Assembly: GCA_963809205.1 (NCBI GenBank)
Contig: CAWEIS010000025.1
Location: 124,001 to 188,000, forward strand
DNA: 64,000 nt
From: DATLLN01 sp963809205
Lineage (GTDB): Bacteria; Actinomycetota; Thermoleophilia; Gaiellales; JAICJC01
Reading direction: 5' to 3'
This document shows positions 27,556 through 36,628 of the stretch, piece by piece (the stretch's first letter is position 1; the number at the start of each line of letters is the position of its first letter). A program made the position numbers and the translations under genes. Under the pieces are notes generated by a model. It saw only the letters and a list, made by a program, of their open reading frames with translations, made no database searches and was not told the origin of the DNA.

Positions 27556-27561
27556 TAGACT
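27556..27561 (+). promoter_or_regulatory. -10 box of a probable leaderless promoter (cyclase/AAA gene)
   Basis: TAGACT ends 6 nt before the GTG at 27568 with no Shine-Dalgarno. Confidence 0.45.
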
Positions 27562-27567
27562 CGTCCG

Positions 27568-30500
27568 GTGCGCTATTGCCCGTCATGCGGACAGGGGAAT
27601 CCGGGAGACTCTCGCTTCTGCGGAGCGTGTGGCGCCTCGCTGGTCGGCGAGCCGGCGGCCTCGGTGCGAAAGACGGTCACGGTGCTGTTCTGCGATCTGG
27701 TCGGGTCGACGGCCATCGGCGAGAGCAGCGACCCCGAGATCGTCCGCGAGCTGATGGCTCGCTATCACAGCGGTGTTCGCTCCATTCTCGAACGGCATGG
27801 CGGAGCCGTCGAGAAGTTCATCGGCGATGCAGCGATGGCGGTGTTCGGCATCCCGCAGGTGCACGAGGACGACGCACTTCGTGCGGTTCGCGCCGCGGCG
27901 GACGTGCGCGCGGCCGTCAGTGAGATGGGTCTGGAGACGAGAACCGGGGTGAACACCGGCACGGTCGTCGCCGGCGGCGGGGAGACGCTGGTCACCGGCG
28001 ACGCCGTGAACGTCGCCGCACGTCTGCAGACGGCTGCGGAACCCGGGGAGATTCTGGTCGGTGAGACCACAGCGACGCTCGTCCGAGACGACGTGCGGCT
28101 TGCCGATCGCGGGCCGCTCAACCTGAAGGGCAAGGCGGAGCCCGTTCTGGCATGGTGCTTGCTCGAGGTTCTCCCGTCTGCGCCGGCGTTCGCCCGTAGC
28201 CCCAACGCACCCTTCGTGGGTCGTCAGGACGAGCTACATGGGCTCAACGCGGTGCTCGCTCGTGCGGTCGAGGGGCCGACGCCCCAGCTGGTGACGCTGG
28301 TCGGCACGGCCGGCATCGGGAAGTCGCGGCTGACGCGGGAGTTCCTCACCCGGGCCGCAGCGCAGGAACGGATAGTCGTGGGGCGGTGCCTGGCCTATGG
28401 CGAGGGGATCACCTACTGGCCGCTGGGCGAGATCGTCAACCAGGTCGCAGAAGGCGATCCGCGCGATCGGGTGTCGGCGATCGTCGGCGGAGAAGATGGG
28501 GACAGGGTGGGGGATCTGCTCTCGAGCGCGATCGCCGGCGGCTCGTCCGGTGGTTCGCCAGAGGAGATCTCCTGGGCGGCAAGAAGGCTGTTCGAGGCGC
28601 TCGCGGAGGAGCGGCCGTTGATCGTGGTGATCGACGACATCCACTGGGCGGAGCCCCCGCTGCTCGACCTGGTGGAGTACGTGGCGTCGTTCGCCGCGGG
28701 TGTGCCGCTGGTGCTGCTCTGTACCGCCCGGCCCGAGCTGTTCGAGACCCGACCGTCGTGGTCGAACCCTCGTCCCGAGGCGACGCTCCTGTCATTGGCC
28801 GCGCTTGCCCCGGACGACGCGACGACTCTGGTTGGAGAACTCCGCGAGACCAGCCCGACCCGGCGTGCCGCGATCGTCGCCGCGGCCGAGGGGAATCCCC
28901 TGTTCATCGAACAGCTGCTCGCCATGGAGGCTGACAGCGACGGCGCCGATCTCCAGATTCCGCCGACGGTGCATGCGCTGCTCGCAACCCGGCTCGACCG
29001 CCTCGGCGCCGAGGAACGAGCGGTGATCGGATGCGCGTCGGTGGAGGGGAGGGTGTTCCATCGTGGTTCCGTGGCGGCGCTGCTCGATCCGGAAGGTGGA
29101 ACCACCGTCGGCGCGCACCTGATGTCCCTGGTGCGGAAGGAGTTCATCCGACCGGATCGCGCCGTGCTGCAGGGAGATGACGGCTTCCGGTTCGGTCATG
29201 CTCTGATCCGCGACGCGGCGTACGAGTCGATCCCAAAACGGGTGCGCGGGGAGCTGCACGAGCGATTCGCCGACTGGCTCGAGGGGCGGGCGTCGGACGA
29301 TGGCGTCTCCACCTTCGAGGAGATCGTCGGCTACCACCTCGAGCAGGCCTCGCTGTATCTGTCGGAGCTCGGCGTGCCGGATGCGGCGCTCTCGGAACGG
29401 GCCGCCGGACGACTTGGTGCGGCCGGCCGCCGGGCACTCGGACGCGGCGACGTCAGCGGCGCGGCCAACCTGCTGGCCCGGGGCGCTGATCTGCTTCCGC
29501 TGGGGACGCCGGCCCGGACCGAGATCGAGGTCGACCTCGGGGAGGCGCTGATCGAGGGTGGGAGCCTGCGGAAGGCCGAGGAGCTGCTCACCGGCGCCGT
29601 GTCGACGAGCGCGGCGATTGGCGCCGATGACCTGAATGCCAGAGCCCGGCTCGGCCTCGCCCAAGTACGGATCCAGACGCTCGAGGGCTCGTCTCAGGAG
29701 CTGATCCGCCAGCAGATCGAACCGCTCGCTGCCGTCCTCGATGACCACGGCGACCGTCGTGGCGCCGCCGATGCGTACAGATTGCTCGCGCGCCTCGCCG
29801 CGTGGGCGGGGGACTACGAGTCGAGCTTCGCGTACACCGAGCGCGCGCTGGCGCACGCCCGCGCTGTGGGCGACGAGCGACGCGAGGCGACGACGCTGGC
29901 GCTGATGGCCTCGAATGCGCTCTGGGGGCCGGAGCCGGTCGAGGAGGCGCTTGCCAGATGCTGGGCGATCCATGACACGGTCCCCAACCGCCGCGTCCGG
30001 GCCCACTGCCTGATCCGGATCGGCGGTCTGGAGGGCCTCGCTGGCCGCTTCGACGCCGCTCGTGATGCGATCCGCCGGGCGCGCGTGGTCATGGACGAGC
30101 TCGGCCTGGCCCACGTCAAGGCGCACAGCACTGACGTCGCCGTCGTGGTCGAGATGCTCGCCGGCGACTACGAGGCGGCCGAGCAGGCGGCTCGGACGGC
30201 GTACGCCACGCTCGCGGAGATGGGGGACGTCGTGTACCAGACCGCGGAGGGACTGCTGCTGGCCAACGCCCTGGAGCGCCAGGGTCGGCTAGGCGAGGCG
30301 ACGGAGTGGATCGACAGGGTCGCGTCACTCGGCGAAGGCGCAGAAGCGGCAGAGATCGCCGCAACACGCGCGCGGATTGCGTTGAGACGCGACGACCTCG
30401 ACGAAGCCGAACGGCAGCGGGCCACCATCGAGCGCTCGCCCGAGCCGGTGGTGCCGGGGTTCCCGGATCCACGGCTCACGCTGGCCGAGATCCACGCCCA

Positions 30501-30621
30501 CGCGGGGCGAGTGGAGGAAGCGCGTGGAGAGCTCGAACGGTGCCTCGGGCGGTACGAGGCGAAGGGCATCGTCCCGCTGATCAACGAGGCGCAATCGATG
30601 CTCGAGCATCTGGTTCGCTAG
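27568..30621 (+). CDS. Zinc-ribbon, class III nucleotide cyclase, AAA ATPase and TPR regulator, 1017 aa
   Basis: Multidomain signalling protein. Residues 4-23 form a zinc ribbon (CPSC...CGAC); 35-200 a class III adenylate/guanylate cyclase domain with metal-binding Asp in VLFCDLVGST, the second Asp in KFIGDAAMAVFG and the transition-state Asn/Arg in GDAVNVAARLQ, so it looks catalytically competent; about 216-500 an AAA/STAND ATPase with Walker A GTAGIGKS (~250) and Walker B LIVVIDDIHW (~352); the rest is TPR-like helical repeats. No DNA-binding helix-turn-helix is seen, so output is probably cNMP or protein interaction. GTG 27568 is adjacent to a -10 box. A paralogue lies at 56422-59910. Confidence 0.9.
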   Translation: MRYCPSCGQGNPGDSRFCGACGASLVGEPAASVRKTVTVLFCDLVGSTAIGESSDPEIVRELMARYHSGVRSILERHGGAVEKFIGDAAMAVFGIPQVHEDDALRAVRAAADVRAAVSEMGLETRTGVNTGTVVAGGGETLVTGDAVNVAARLQTAAEPGEILVGETTATLVRDDVRLADRGPLNLKGKAEPVLAWCLLEVLPSAPAFARSPNAPFVGRQDELHGLNAVLARAVEGPTPQLVTLVGTAGIGKSRLTREFLTRAAAQERIVVGRCLAYGEGITYWPLGEIVNQVAEGDPRDRVSAIVGGEDGDRVGDLLSSAIAGGSSGGSPEEISWAARRLFEALAEERPLIVVIDDIHWAEPPLLDLVEYVASFAAGVPLVLLCTARPELFETRPSWSNPRPEATLLSLAALAPDDATTLVGELRETSPTRRAAIVAAAEGNPLFIEQLLAMEADSDGADLQIPPTVHALLATRLDRLGAEERAVIGCASVEGRVFHRGSVAALLDPEGGTTVGAHLMSLVRKEFIRPDRAVLQGDDGFRFGHALIRDAAYESIPKRVRGELHERFADWLEGRASDDGVSTFEEIVGYHLEQASLYLSELGVPDAALSERAAGRLGAAGRRALGRGDVSGAANLLARGADLLPLGTPARTEIEVDLGEALIEGGSLRKAEELLTGAVSTSAAIGADDLNARARLGLAQVRIQTLEGSSQELIRQQIEPLAAVLDDHGDRRGAADAYRLLARLAAWAGDYESSFAYTERALAHARAVGDERREATTLALMASNALWGPEPVEEALARCWAIHDTVPNRRVRAHCLIRIGGLEGLAGRFDAARDAIRRARVVMDELGLAHVKAHSTDVAVVVEMLAGDYEAAEQAARTAYATLAEMGDVVYQTAEGLLLANALERQGRLGEATEWIDRVASLGEGAEAAEIAATRARIALRRDDLDEAERQRATIERSPEPVVPGFPDPRLTLAEIHAHAGRVEEARGELERCLGRYEAKGIVPLINEAQSMLEHLVR

Positions 30622-30639
30622 GCCGTCGAACCACGTTGG

Positions 30640-30645
30640 CTAGGG
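30640..30645 (+). promoter_or_regulatory. Candidate -10 box upstream of the DHA2 MFS gene
   Basis: TAGGGT in the 124-nt gap between the cyclase regulator and the MFS gene. Transcription from here would give a leader of about 95 nt with GGAAGGAG near its start; I see no structured element in it. Confidence 0.4.
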
Positions 30646-30745
30646 TTCGCGGGTCGACGGAAGGAGCGAGCGCCCTGTCGCTTACGCACCACAGCAGAGC
30701 CGACCCGGCGTCTGGTCGCGGCGGCCGAGACAGGCCGGCGCGCTG

Positions 30746-32176
30746 ATGAGCTCCTCCGCGGCCGAAGGCCGGGCCACCGGCGCGGCGCTTCGCAGCGCGC
30801 GCCGGCTGATCCTGCCGCTCGCGCTCGCCCAGTTCATCTGCAGCTTCGCGGGCTCGAACATGAACGTGATGATCGGGGACATCAGCAAGGACCTGAACAC
30901 GGACGTGAAGGGCGTGCAGACGGTCATCACCCTGTTCCTGCTGACGATGGCCATCCTGATGATCCCGTGCAGCAAGCTGACCGACCGGTGGGGCCGGAAG
31001 AGGTGCCTGATCGGGGGGTTGGCCTTGTTCGCTGTGGGTGCAGTGCTGAGCGCGATCGCGCCCGGGCTGGGCGTGCTGATCGTCGGCAACTCGATCCTGG
31101 AGGGTGTGGGTACGGCGCTCCTGATCCCTCCGGTGTACATCCTGGCAACGCTGTGGTTCACGGACACGACCTCGCGGGCGTGGGCGTTCGGCGCGATCAG
31201 CGGCATGGGCGGCGTCGGCGCCGCAGCGGGCCCGCTGATCGGCGGCGTGATCGCCACCTGGATCGACTGGCGGGCTGCGTTCATCTTCCAGGCCCTGGTC
31301 GTGGTCGTCATCATCCTGCTCAGCCGCAACCTCAGCGATCCGCTGCCCGCCGATCCGACCCGCCCGTTCGACCTGGTGGGCGCAGTCCTGTCCGCGGTCG
31401 GGATGTTCTTCATCGTGTTCGGCATCCTGCAGGCCGGCGTCCACAACGCCCTGTTCGTTGCCTTCATCGTGATCGGCCTCGCGCTCCTGCTCGGCTTCTA
31501 CGCCTACATCCGCCGGCTGGAACGCATCGGGCGAGAACCGCTGCTCTCCACCGGCCTATTCCGAAACCGGGCCTGCAACCTCGCGATGGTCACGCAGAAC
31601 CTGCAGTGGCTGATCATGATGGGGACGTCGTTCGTCGTCTCCGTCTACCTGCAGGAGGTGCACGGATACAGCCCGATCAGGACCGGGCTGATCTTCACCG
31701 CCGCGACGGCCGGCATCCTGATCACCTCGTTCGCCGCGCGCAGCCTCGCGGCCCGGTACCCCCAGCGCACACTGATCGCCGCCGGGTTTCTCGCGGCGGT
31801 CCTCGGCCTGGTGCTTATGATCCCGTTTGTGGACACCTCTGCGCGGGCGGTCGCGTTCCTGGTGGGGCTGTTCCTGTTCGGACTCGGCGTGGGCGCGATG
31901 CTGACGCCCTCCGTGAACGTCGTTCAGTCGAGCTTCCCCGAGGAGATGCAAGGCGAGATCTCGGGGCTCTCCCGAAGCGTCTCAAACCTCGGTTCGTCGT
32001 TCGGCACGGCGATCGCCGGCACCATCCTGGTCTCCGCAATCGCGACGGGAACCAGGTCGTATGTCGTCGCGATGATCGTCCTCGTCGGATTCGGCCTGCT
32101 CGGACTGATCGCCGCGCTTCGCCTCCCCGCATCCGCCGGCCGGCCGGAAACGCCAACCGCCGAGCCCGCCGCCTGA
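30746..32176 (+). CDS. MFS transporter, DHA2 (14-helix drug:H+ antiporter) type
   Basis: Predicted proton-coupled multidrug exporter of the EmrB/QacA group. The 476-residue protein has about 14 hydrophobic segments, motif A SKLTDRWGRKRCLIGGLALF between helices 2 and 3, and the antiporter motif C GGVGAAAGPLIGGVIATW on helix 5. No TetR-type regulator sits beside it. ATG 30746 was chosen at the start of the usual N-terminus; the leader lacks an obvious close Shine-Dalgarno. Confidence 0.9.
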   Translation: MSSSAAEGRATGAALRSARRLILPLALAQFICSFAGSNMNVMIGDISKDLNTDVKGVQTVITLFLLTMAILMIPCSKLTDRWGRKRCLIGGLALFAVGAVLSAIAPGLGVLIVGNSILEGVGTALLIPPVYILATLWFTDTTSRAWAFGAISGMGGVGAAAGPLIGGVIATWIDWRAAFIFQALVVVVIILLSRNLSDPLPADPTRPFDLVGAVLSAVGMFFIVFGILQAGVHNALFVAFIVIGLALLLGFYAYIRRLERIGREPLLSTGLFRNRACNLAMVTQNLQWLIMMGTSFVVSVYLQEVHGYSPIRTGLIFTAATAGILITSFAARSLAARYPQRTLIAAGFLAAVLGLVLMIPFVDTSARAVAFLVGLFLFGLGVGAMLTPSVNVVQSSFPEEMQGEISGLSRSVSNLGSSFGTAIAGTILVSAIATGTRSYVVAMIVLVGFGLLGLIAALRLPASAGRPETPTAEPAA

Positions 32177-32242
32177 TTCAGGCGGCACATAGGGCACCGA
32201 CCACCCCAAAAACCGCATTCACAACCTCCGTGGGCAGCACAT

Positions 32243-33512
32243 CTAGCGCGGCGGCCGGTCGCCGGCGTCCCCGCGCAGCCAGACGGTGGCGTGCGCGGGC
32301 TGGACGGTGCCGGAGACGACCGACCGCAGCTCCTCGCAGAGCGCGTCGAGGTCGATCTGCTCGCGCAGCCGCTCGCTGAACCCGTCGACCGCGGCCTGCG
32401 CGTCGTAGCCCGCCCGGTAGAACCGGCGGTCGACAGCGCGCTGGATCACCCGGCGCAACGGCTGGAACGCGGCGGCCACCGCCAGCGTCGACACGGTCAC
32501 GGCCAGCGTGCCCGATGAGCCCGTGAGGCCGCGGAGGCGCCGAGCCGATCAGCGCCGCGCCGCCCAGGTAGAGCACCGCCAGAGCGCCGATCAGGGTCGC
32601 GTAGATCAGCGTCCGGCGGATGATCACGTCGATCTCGAACAGCCGGTAGCGAAGCACGGCGATCCCGATCGCGATCGGGATCAGCCCGAGGCAGACGAAC
32701 CACACGTCCTGCACGACCGCGATCCATCCAGGCGTCTCGCCATGGTCGCCGGCCATCAGCGCCGCGGACACCAGCGACACGAAGTACAGCGCGCCGCACA
32801 ACGTGCCGGCCGCGGCCAGCCACTTGATCTGCAGACGCTCGATCCGCTCCGCGCGGCGGTACCGCACGACCAGGCTCGCCACGGCGGCGACGGACGAGAG
32901 CGGGATCAGCAGCACCACGGACTGCAGCGGGCTGAGGACGCCGTCAAGCGCCTCGATCCCGAACGGGTTGTCGTGGTCGGGGAACCCCGTAACCCGCATC
33001 GGCCCCGGCAGCAGCCAGTCGAGCATGCTGACCCCGACGGCGAACGCGCAGACGTAGACCACCCATCGCCAGCGCCGGCTCGGTAGGTGCCCGTCCGGGT
33101 AGACCAGCAGCAGGAACACGCCGGTGATCGCGACGGCGGGCGCCCACGCCCACAGGCTGACCGACGCCGCGGCCGCGCCGACCGGGATCTGCCCCGGATG
33201 CACCTTGAACGCCCAGTCGCCGTAGCCGATCGCGTCGACCACCAGTGCCCAGGAGAGGCCGGTGGCGATCAGCAGCCAGCCGACCGGGTTGCGCGGCCGG
33301 CTGCGGACGATCACGGCTCCGGCCAGCGGGTAGAGCAGGAAGATGATCATGATCAGCAGCCCGGCCAGGAAGCCGGCGGTACCGCCGCCGCTGAAGCCCT
33401 CGGAGTGTGCGACGTGGCGGGTCGCCCACATCAGGACGACACCGGCCGCGAGCAGGAGTGCGACGGCGGCGAGGGCCGCCCACGCAAGCCACCGCAGCGT
33501 TCGGTCGCTCAT
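32243..33512 (-). CDS. Eight-helix membrane sensor-like protein without kinase domain, one +1 insertion at about 32531
   Basis: After removing the extra base the protein is 422 residues: about eight to nine hydrophobic segments (residues 8-310) with the sensor-type motif IGIAVLRYRLFEIDVIIRRT, followed by a soluble tail resembling the linker preceding histidine-kinase catalytic domains (RRVIQRAVDRRFYRAGYDAQ and a DLDALCEELRSVVSGTVQP segment). It then stops with no HisKA or HATPase domain. Similar kinase-less proteins occur in Thermoleophilia-type genomes as I recall them, so it may be complete. ATG 33512 is supported by the conserved basic start. No response regulator is adjacent. Confidence 0.65.
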
Positions 33513-33561
33513 GCGGCCAGTGTCCCACGACGACCGTCCGGCGATCGTTACGAAGCGGCCG

Positions 33562-33817
33562 GCCGATGAATCGCCGCCCTCGGGGATCGCGGTCAACGAC
33601 ATCGCCGTCACGGTCGCGCGACCTCGACCTGCGCGGCACGCTGGGGATCGACCGCGAGGCGCCGGTCGGCTTCACCGACATCCGCCTGTCGTTCGCCATC
33701 GACGCCCCGGGCACGAGCGAGGACGACCTGGCGGCGCTCCGGCACAAGACCGAGCGCTACTGCGTCGTCATGCAGACGCTGCTCGGCCCGCCTGCGGTCT
33801 CGACGACCTGGGCGTAG
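33562..33817 (+). pseudogene. OsmC/Ohr-family remnant, N-terminus missing
   Basis: Encodes only the C-terminal half of an OsmC-like peroxidase: IAVTVA...DLDLRGTLGIDRE, FTDIRLSFAIDAPG and the conserved KTERYCVVMQTL with the second catalytic-type cysteine. A +1 insertion at about 33619 (GCG-C-GAC) also breaks it. No start codon in the upstream frame leads into the conserved part, and the missing half would overlap the 5' region of the divergent membrane gene. It therefore looks like a true decayed fragment rather than only a sequence error. Confidence 0.7.
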
Positions 33818-34121
33818 CCGGGCCGTCAGCCGCTCGGCTGTCCAGCCGCAGCGTCCACGGCTCGATCGACGCCACCACCAGGTGCGAGCCGCTCCACGGG
33901 TCGCGGGCCAGCCGCTCGACCACCGCGTCCTCTGACACCGCCTCGATCACGTGCGCGACGCGAACCTCGTCGGCCAGCGGCCCGCCGAGCACGATGAACC
34001 CGTCGTCCACCAGCTCGTCCATGAACGCGGCGTGCTCGGCCCACCGGGACTGGTCCTCGAGCGGCAGGCTGCCGTCCCACCGGGGGCCGGTGCGGTGGAC
34101 GATGACCAGGAACGCCGCCAT
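33768..34121 (-). CDS. YciI-family protein
   Basis: Small ferredoxin-like fold protein of 117 residues; the family binds small ligands and some members dehalogenate or dehydrate, but roles are mostly unknown. The recognisable core is LVIVHRTGPRWD, SRWAEHAAFMDELVDDGFIVLGGPL and VERLARDPW. The C-terminal ~25 residues are low-complexity and overlap, in antisense, the OsmC remnant, so they may be an extension read into decayed DNA. ATG 34121 is the start. Confidence 0.75.
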   Translation of the reverse strand: MAAFLVIVHRTGPRWDGSLPLEDQSRWAEHAAFMDELVDDGFIVLGGPLADEVRVAHVIEAVSEDAVVERLARDPWSGSHLVVASIEPWTLRLDSRAADGPATPRSSRPQAGRAASA

Positions 34122-34195
34122 ACCGCCGATTCTGGCACAGCTGCATGCCCCGAACGGGGGTCACGGGCGTATGGGCGCGGGCCGAAAACGCACCC

Positions 34196-34909
34196 ATGAG
34201 GCTCACCCGTGCCACGATCGCGATCGTTCTCGCCCTGCTGCTGCCGGCCGCCGTCGGCTGCGGCAGCTCGAGCGGCGGCTCCTCGTCGTCGCCCGCGGCG
34301 GCCGTCGACAACGGCGAGTCGGCCAAGGCGCCGGGTCAGATCCTCTCCGACGTGAACGACGCCGTGCGGGGTGCCAAGTCGGTGCACATGAGCGGCGCGG
34401 TGAACAGCGACTCGTCGGACATCGGGTTCGACGTGATGCTGTCGTCGGACGCGGCCAAGGGCACGCTCACGCTGAGCGGGAACGAGATCAAGCTCGTGCG
34501 CGTGGGAGACGCCGCGTACTTCAGCGGCAGCCCCGAGTTCTACAAGACGCTCGGCGGCGGCGACGCGGCGGCCAACCTGCTCCAGGGCCGCTGGATCAAG
34601 ATCCCGAGCACCGACAGCCGGTTCGCCAGCTTCGAGCAGTTCACCGACAAGGGCAAGCTGTTCTCGAGCATGCTGCAGGCCGAAGGCACGGTCACCAAGT
34701 CCGGCGTGCGGACGTACAACGGCCAGAAGGTCGTCGTCCTGCGTGACTCGGACGGCGGCGGCGACCTGTACATCGCCGCGTCGGGCAAGCCGTATCCGGT
34801 CGCGATCGTCTCGACGGGCGACAAGCAGGGCACGATCACCTTCACCGGGTGGGACGAGCCCGTCGACGTCAGCGCGCCGGCCGACGCGATCGACCTCTCG
34901 CAGCTCTAG
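34196..34909 (+). CDS. Lipoprotein, LppX/LprG/LolA-like fold suspected
   Basis: The 237-residue protein has a lipoprotein signal (MRLTRATIAIVLALLLPAAV then GC, lipobox Cys near residue 22) and a Ser/Gly tether. The mature part resembles the LppX_LprAFG family in pattern: a first helix AKSVHMSG, strands, YFSGSPEFYKTLGG and a late IVSTGDKQGTITFTGWDEPVDVSAP. Those proteins carry lipids or lipoglycans across the envelope. The assignment is by pattern only. A strong hairpin follows downstream. Confidence 0.7.
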   Translation: MRLTRATIAIVLALLLPAAVGCGSSSGGSSSSPAAAVDNGESAKAPGQILSDVNDAVRGAKSVHMSGAVNSDSSDIGFDVMLSSDAAKGTLTLSGNEIKLVRVGDAAYFSGSPEFYKTLGGGDAAANLLQGRWIKIPSTDSRFASFEQFTDKGKLFSSMLQAEGTVTKSGVRTYNGQKVVVLRDSDGGGDLYIAASGKPYPVAIVSTGDKQGTITFTGWDEPVDVSAPADAIDLSQL

Positions 34910-34976
34910 CGCGCCCTCCGGATCCGCCCGCAGACGGCGTTCCTGAACGCCCGATTCGCCGGGTGAGCGAACGGTC

Positions 34977-35013
34977 GGGAACCCGCCCGCGGAGCGGCCG
35001 CGGGCGGGTTCCC
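34977..35013 (+). terminator. Strong GC hairpin before the rpmG-secE-nusG block
   Basis: GGGAACCCGCCCGCGG, a 5-nt loop and its exact complement form a 16-bp perfect stem. No T-run follows, as is usual for high-GC actinobacterial terminators. It separates the lipoprotein gene from the ribosomal block. Confidence 0.7.
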
Positions 35014-35066
35014 GGAGCCATCTCCTGTGCTACCGTTGGTCGGCTCAACCGACGAGAGGTTTACGC

Positions 35067-35228
35067 GTGGCCACAGGAGTACGAGTACTGGTGACGATGG
35101 CTTGCACCGAGTGCAAGCGGCGCAACTACCAGACGAACAAGTCCAAGCGGAACTCGCCCGACAGGCTGGAGTTCAGCAAATACTGCAAATGGTGCGGCAA
35201 GCACACGCTGCACCGGGAAACCCGCTAG
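35067..35228 (+). CDS. rpmG: 50S ribosomal protein L33, zinc-ribbon form
   Basis: Structural component of the large ribosomal subunit. The 53-residue protein has both Cys pairs (CTEC and CKWC), so it is the zinc-containing C+ form, and the terminal HTLHRETR typical of L33. GTG 35067 has GAGAGG 7-8 nt upstream and gives the normal length; downstream GTG/ATG codons would shorten it. The order rpmG-secE-nusG is standard. Confidence 0.92.
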   Translation: MATGVRVLVTMACTECKRRNYQTNKSKRNSPDRLEFSKYCKWCGKHTLHRETR

Positions 35229-35236
35229 GCAGCACC

Positions 35237-35542
35237 TTGGCGCGGAGGAACCGACAGCAGCCCCAGCAGGGCCGGCGCAGCGTGACCGCGCCGGTGGCGG
35301 GGAAGCCCAAGAGCCAGTCCGGCGGCGAGCCGGTCGAGCGGCCGAACCTCATACGCCGCGTCGTCGGGTTCACCGGCGAAGTTCGCGGCGAGCTGGCCAA
35401 GACGGACTTTCCCGACCGGCACCAGACGTGGCAGTCGACCTCGGTCGTGATCGCGGCCTGCGTGCTCGTCGGCCTCTACCTGTACGGGCTCGACCAGGCC
35501 TTCGCCCGCCTGGTGCAGAAGCTCGTCGAACTCCAGAACTGA
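35237..35542 (+). CDS. secE: Preprotein translocase subunit SecE
   Basis: Small essential membrane subunit of the SecYEG channel. The ~101-residue protein has a long basic N-terminal tail, the amphipathic segment VRGELAKTDFPDRHQTWQSTSVV and one transmembrane helix (VVIAACVLVGLYLYGLDQAF). I chose TTG 35237, 8 nt after the rpmG stop, because the frame has no ATG or GTG near; the Shine-Dalgarno is weak, so the start is the uncertain part. Confidence 0.85.
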   Translation: MARRNRQQPQQGRRSVTAPVAGKPKSQSGGEPVERPNLIRRVVGFTGEVRGELAKTDFPDRHQTWQSTSVVIAACVLVGLYLYGLDQAFARLVQKLVELQN

Positions 35543-35555
35543 CCCGAAGGACACA

Positions 35556-36089
35556 ATGTTTCGCTGGTACGTGATCAACACCTACTCCGGCCACGAGAAC
35601 AAGGTGAAGGCCAATCTCGAGCACCGGATCAAGTCGATGAGCAAGGAGATGACCGTGCGCCGCGTGGTCGTCCCGACCGAGTCCGTGGTCGAGACCAAGG
35701 ACGGACAGAAGGTGCAGGCCGAGCGGCGGCTGTGGCCCGGATACGTCCTGGTCAACATGGACCTGGACGTCGACAAGGAGGCCTGGGGCCTGGTCAAGAA
35801 CACGCCCGGGGTCACCGGCTTCGTCGGCGCGTCCGGCCAGCCCGTCCCGCTCAGCCAGGGCGAGGTCGACCGCATGTTGCACTCGCAGGCGACGACGACC
35901 GCCGTGCCCAAGCAGAAGGCCGAGTTCCAGCTGGGCGAGAGCGTCAAGGTGATCTCCGGCCCGCTGTCGGACTTCGACGGCGAGATCGCGGAGATCAACC
36001 ACGACCAGAGCAAGCTCAAGGTGCTCGTGTCGATCTTCGAGCGGCAGGTGCCGGTCGAGCTCGAGTTCGACAAGGTCAAGAAGATTTAG
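35556..36089 (+). CDS. nusG: Transcription termination/antitermination protein NusG
   Basis: Binds RNA polymerase and couples it to Rho or the ribosome. The 177-residue protein has the NGN domain (WYVINTYSGHENKVKANLE, RRLWPGYVLVNMDLD, VKNTPGVTGFVG) and the C-terminal KOW domain (GESVKVISGPLSDFDGEIAEIN). ATG 35556 with GAAGGA 5 nt upstream. It follows secE by 13 nt. Confidence 0.97.
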   Translation: MFRWYVINTYSGHENKVKANLEHRIKSMSKEMTVRRVVVPTESVVETKDGQKVQAERRLWPGYVLVNMDLDVDKEAWGLVKNTPGVTGFVGASGQPVPLSQGEVDRMLHSQATTTAVPKQKAEFQLGESVKVISGPLSDFDGEIAEINHDQSKLKVLVSIFERQVPVELEFDKVKKI

Positions 36090-36104
36090 ACTGTGACTCG
36101 GCCC

Positions 36105-36199
36105 GACAGGGCGGAGTCAACCTGAATTCTCTTCGAAGTACAGAAGCAGTAGCGACGTGGGAGCTCCCCCAGGAGCGTTTGCACCACAGGAGGTAGCCC
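36105..36199 (+). promoter_or_regulatory. Leader of the rplK-rplA operon, possible L1 control region
   Basis: The 110-nt gap after nusG contains GTGG/CCAC and GCTCC/GGAGC paired arms around 36158-36186, directly before AGGAGG of rplK. In many bacteria ribosomal protein L1 represses its own operon by binding a structure here. The location fits; the fold has not been tested. Confidence 0.4.
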
Positions 36200-36628
36200 G
36201 TGGCCAAGAAGGTCATCAAAGTCATCAAGCTGCAGATCCCCGCCGGGCAGGCGAACCCGGCACCGCCGGTCGGGCCCGCGCTGGGCCAGCACGGCGTCAA
36301 CATCATGGACTTCTGCAAGGCGTTCAACGCCGCGACGCAGGGGCCCAACGCCGGGCAGATCACGCCCGTCGAGATCTCGGTGTTCGAGGATCGCTCGTTC
36401 ACCTTCATCACCAAGACGCCACCGGCAGCCGTCCTGATCAAGGAGGCGCTGAACCTGCAGTCCGGCTCGGGCGAGCCGAACCGCGCCAAGGTGGGGACGC
36501 TGTCCCGGGATCAGCTGCGGTCGATCGCCGAGCGCAAGATGCCCGATCTGAATGCGAACGACGTCGAGGCCGCGATGAAGATCGTGGCCGGCACCGCCCG
36601 CTCGATGGGCGTGGAGGTGAGGGCCTGA
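36200..36628 (+). CDS. rplK: 50S ribosomal protein L11
   Basis: Part of the GTPase-associated stalk base. The 142-residue protein has the N-terminal [23 protein letters not shown] and the C-terminal RNA-binding [25 protein letters not shown] 36200 has a full AGGAGGT site. Normal length. Confidence 0.98.
   Translation: MAKKVIKVIKLQIPAGQANPAPPVGPALGQHGVNIMDFCKAFNAATQGPNAGQITPVEISVFEDRSFTFITKTPPAAVLIKEALNLQSGSGEPNRAKVGTLSRDQLRSIAERKMPDLNANDVEAAMKIVAGTARSMGVEVRA

Noticed and set aside
26381..33820. Mobile genomic island integrated at tRNA-Met
   Set aside because: No integrase, no direct repeat of the tRNA 3' end and no mobility genes were seen; only the CHAD gene is clearly atypical in composition.
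35027..35542. Single 171-codon frame covering the rpmG region and secE
   Set aside because: The first 70 codons are rpmG read in the wrong frame; L33 and SecE are separate, well-conserved proteins in different frames.
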